DNA of 10,449 bases. It comes from Microbacteriaceae bacterium. GTDB taxonomy: Bacteria; Actinomycetota; Actinomycetes; Actinomycetales; Microbacteriaceae. The notes beneath the pieces are model-generated. The model was not told the origin of the DNA and ran no database searches. It was given only the letters and a program-made list of their open reading frames with translations. Made by a program: the position numbers and the translations under genes. Below, one piece after another: positions 8,610-10,449 of this stretch (its first letter is position 1; every line of letters begins with the position of its first letter). The stretch spans positions 1 through 10,449 of the forward strand of contig JAODAR010000004.1 of assembly GCA_025463545.1 (NCBI GenBank). Reading direction: 5' to 3'.

Positions 8610-9496
8610 TTCACTACCTCTGTTCCAATGCCCTGCTGCGTGAAGATCTCCAGCAGGATCGAGTGCGGGATGCGGCCGTCGATGATGGCTGCTTTGTCGA
8701 CGCCGCCATCCACTGCTTCGAGGCACGCAGTCATTTTGGGGATCATGCCGGATTCGAGCGTCGGCAACAGCTCTGCGAGTTGCTGGCTAGAGAGATGCGA
8801 CACGAGCGACTCGCGGTCGGGCCAATCGCTGTAGAGCCCGGCGACGTCGGTCAGGATCACGAGCTTCGCAGCTCCGAGGGCGACCGCGAGCGACGACGCG
8901 GCCGAGTCGGCGTTCACGTTGAGCGACTGCCCCGGCGTGTCGAGATCGGGGGCGATGGATGAAATCACCGGGATGAATCCATCGTCGAGCAGCTCGATGA
9001 CGACTGCGGGGTCGACTTCGACGACGTCTCCCACGAGACCGAGGTCGACCGCTGCGCCATCAACGATCGCGCTGCGGCGGCGGCCACCAAACAGGTCCTG
9101 CGATTCACCCGAGATGCCGACGCCGTAGGAACCGTGGTCATTGATCAGGTCGACGAGTTCGCCGTTGACCTGAGTGCCCAGTACCTCGCGAACCACCGTC
9201 AGGACCTCGGCGGTGGTGACACGGTATCCCCCGCGAAACTCGGACGCGATGCCGCGTTTGTGCAACTCGGCTGAAATCTGGGGACCACCGCCGTGCACGA
9301 CGACCGGACGGATGCCCGCGTGCCGCAGATAGACCATGTCCTCGGCGAATGCGCGCTTGAGTTCGTCGTCGACCATTGCGTTTCCGCCGAACTTCACCAC
9401 GATCGTCTTGCCTGCGAATCGCTTGAGCCAGGGCAGCGATTCGATCAGCACCGAGGCCTTTGCCGCTGCGTCGAGAGCGGAGACTTGCGCGCTCAC
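8606..9496 (-). CDS. argB: Acetylglutamate kinase
   Basis: ArgB phosphorylates N-acetylglutamate, usually the feedback-controlled step of the cyclic arginine pathway. The 296 residues contain the ATP-site Lys35 in VVKFGGNAM (33-41), the substrate loop HGGGPQI (68-74), NVNAD (193-197), TDVAGLYSD (216-224) and SGMIPKM (249-255). An N-terminal helix of about 25 residues precedes the kinase core ([12 protein letters not shown], 16-27). This is the feature of the hexameric, arginine-inhibited enzymes, so feedback inhibition by arginine is likely. The start is GTG 9496, which overlaps the argJ TGA by GTGA (9493-9496). Confidence 0.97.
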   Translation of the reverse strand: MSAQVSALDAAAKASVLIESLPWLKRFAGKTIVVKFGGNAMVDDELKRAFAEDMVYLRHAGIRPVVVHGGGPQISAELHKRGIASEFRGGYRVTTAEVLTVVREVLGTQVNGELVDLINDHGSYGVGISGESQDLFGGRRRSAIVDGAAVDLGLVGDVVEVDPAVVIELLDDGFIPVISSIAPDLDTPGQSLNVNADSAASSLAVALGAAKLVILTDVAGLYSDWPDRESLVSHLSSQQLAELLPTLESGMIPKMTACLEAVDGGVDKAAIIDGRIPHSILLEIFTQQGIGTEVVK

Positions 9497-10449
9497 GAGG
9501 CGTACGCGCTGTTCTCGTGCACGTAATCGTGGGTGAGGTCGTTGGTGAAGATCGTCGCGGTCTCGGTACCCACCTTGAGATCGATCACGAGGTGCACGGA
9601 CCGCGGCGAGAGATCGACCTCGTCACGAGGACGATCCGGGGCACCCTGTGAGCAGACACGCACACCGTTCATCGACACGTCGACGTTGTATGGGTCGAAT
9701 TCTGCCCTGGTGGTTCCGATCGCAGCGAGCACACGACCCCAGTTCGGATCGTTGCCGAATATTGCCGCCTTGAAGAGGTTGTTTCGAGCGACAGCCCTTC
9801 CCACCTCGACCGCTTCGTCTTCGGAAGCCGCATTTTTGACGACGATGCTGATGTCGTGGCTCGCGCCTTCGGCGTCGGACAACAGCTGCATCGCAAGATT
9901 GGTGCAGACGTCGACGATCGCGTGTTCGAACTCGTCGGAGTCGGGAACAACCGAGGATGCACCGCTCGCGAGCAGGCTGACCTGGTCGTTGGTGGACATA
10001 CATCCGTCGCTGTCGAGACGATCGAAACTCACGCGGGTCGCCGTTCGAAGATGAGCGTCGAGTTGCTGCGACGACACGACCGCGTCGGTGGTCAGAACGA
10101 CGAGCATCGTCGCCAGACCGGGCGCGAGCATCCCGGCGCCCTTAGCCATTCCGCCGACGGTCCAGCCCTCGTCGCTCGCGTAGCTCGAGACCTTCGGCAC
10201 GGTGTCCGTCGTCATGATCGCCTGCGCGGCGTCTCCGCCGCCAGTGGTGCTGAGCGCCGAGACCGCTGAGGTCACGCCGACCAGCATCTTCTCCACATCG
10301 AGCTGGTCTCCGATGAGCCCGGTCGAACACACGAGCACGTCGCCGGATGAGACTCCGAGGGCCGCGCCGACCGCCTCAGCTGTCGCGTGGGTCGTCTGGA
10401 ATCCCTGCGCCCCGGTGAAGCAGTTCGCTCCACCAGAATTCAGGATGAT
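9493..10449 (-). CDS. argJ: Glutamate N-acetyltransferase / amino-acid acetyltransferase, 5' end missing
   Basis: ArgJ recycles the acetyl group from acetylornithine to glutamate and may also acetylate glutamate from acetyl-CoA. The open frame continues past the right edge, so only the last 318 residues are seen. They start at [13 protein letters not shown], a recognisable internal ArgJ segment. STGLIG marks the oxyanion region, and [14 protein letters not shown] (visible residues about 103-116) is the autoproteolysis site, where Thr of the Ala-Thr pair (codon near 10108-10110) becomes the nucleophile of the beta chain. STNDQ and the C-terminal [12 protein letters not shown] are family landmarks. 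Roughly 65-75 N-terminal residues are probably missing. It heads the visible part of the arg operon; argC would be expected further right. Confidence 0.96.
   Translation of the reverse strand: MILNSGGANCFTGAQGFQTTHATAEAVGAALGVSSGDVLVCSTGLIGDQLDVEKMLVGVTSAVSALSTTGGGDAAQAIMTTDTVPKVSSYASDEGWTVGGMAKGAGMLAPGLATMLVVLTTDAVVSSQQLDAHLRTATRVSFDRLDSDGCMSTNDQVSLLASGASSVVPDSDEFEHAIVDVCTNLAMQLLSDAEGASHDISIVVKNAASEDEAVEVGRAVARNNLFKAAIFGNDPNWGRVLAAIGTTRAEFDPYNVDVSMNGVRVCSQGAPDRPRDEVDLSPRSVHLVIDLKVGTETATIFTNDLTHDYVHENSAYAS

Noticed and set aside
7965..8834. Plus-strand frame antisense to argD and argB
   Set aside because: It overlaps two well-supported genes on the other strand and shows no domain of its own.

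Overview
The window looks like chromosomal DNA of a high-GC actinobacterium, most likely a Microbacteriaceae member. The grounds are GC-rich third codon positions, GTG starts, ATGA/GTGA gene overlaps, an actinobacterial rRNA leader motif (GAGAACTCAACAGCGTGC) and the style of the ArgB, ArgD and TyrS proteins. The family is an inference; no 16S sequence is present.

Layout from left to right. Positions 1-371 hold the minus-strand upstream and leader region of an rRNA operon whose 16S gene would lie beyond the left edge. Next is tyrS (372-1673, minus), whose GTG start sits 6 nt after a plausible -10 box, so its mRNA is probably leaderless. Divergent from tyrS is a two-gene plus-strand unit. It encodes a SatD-like protein with a C-terminal helix-turn-helix (1803-2528) and, overlapping by ATGA, a membrane protein (2525-3148) whose C-terminus resembles the membrane proteins often paired with SatD. 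Positions 3149-3600 contain no convincing gene but are densely repetitive: GC-rich 10-bp and 9-bp tandem repeats, two copies of a 66-bp element with perfect 11-bp inverted ends, a 23-bp palindrome, a 19-bp duplication and ten copies of an 8-bp repeat.

From 3597 on, nearly everything is on the minus strand. In transcription order (right to left) it reads argJ (5' end off the window), argB, argD, argF, each overlapping the next by 4 nt. A plus-strand SRPBCC/AHSA1-type gene (5986-6468) then interrupts the series, followed by argH and mpg (3-methyladenine DNA glycosylase). A 49-codon reading frame with a strong ribosome-binding site ends inside the argH start and may be a translated leader of argH.

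Functionally, argJ, argB, argD and argF carry out the acetylated steps to ornithine and its carbamoylation to citrulline. argH completes arginine synthesis after the argG step. argG and argR are absent here, and argC may lie beyond the right edge. The arginine genes and tyrS are ordinary housekeeping genes. The parts that merit attention are the SatD/membrane pair, the repeat-packed convergent intergenic region, and the small frame before argH. I saw no CRISPR array, tRNA, transposase or phage gene.
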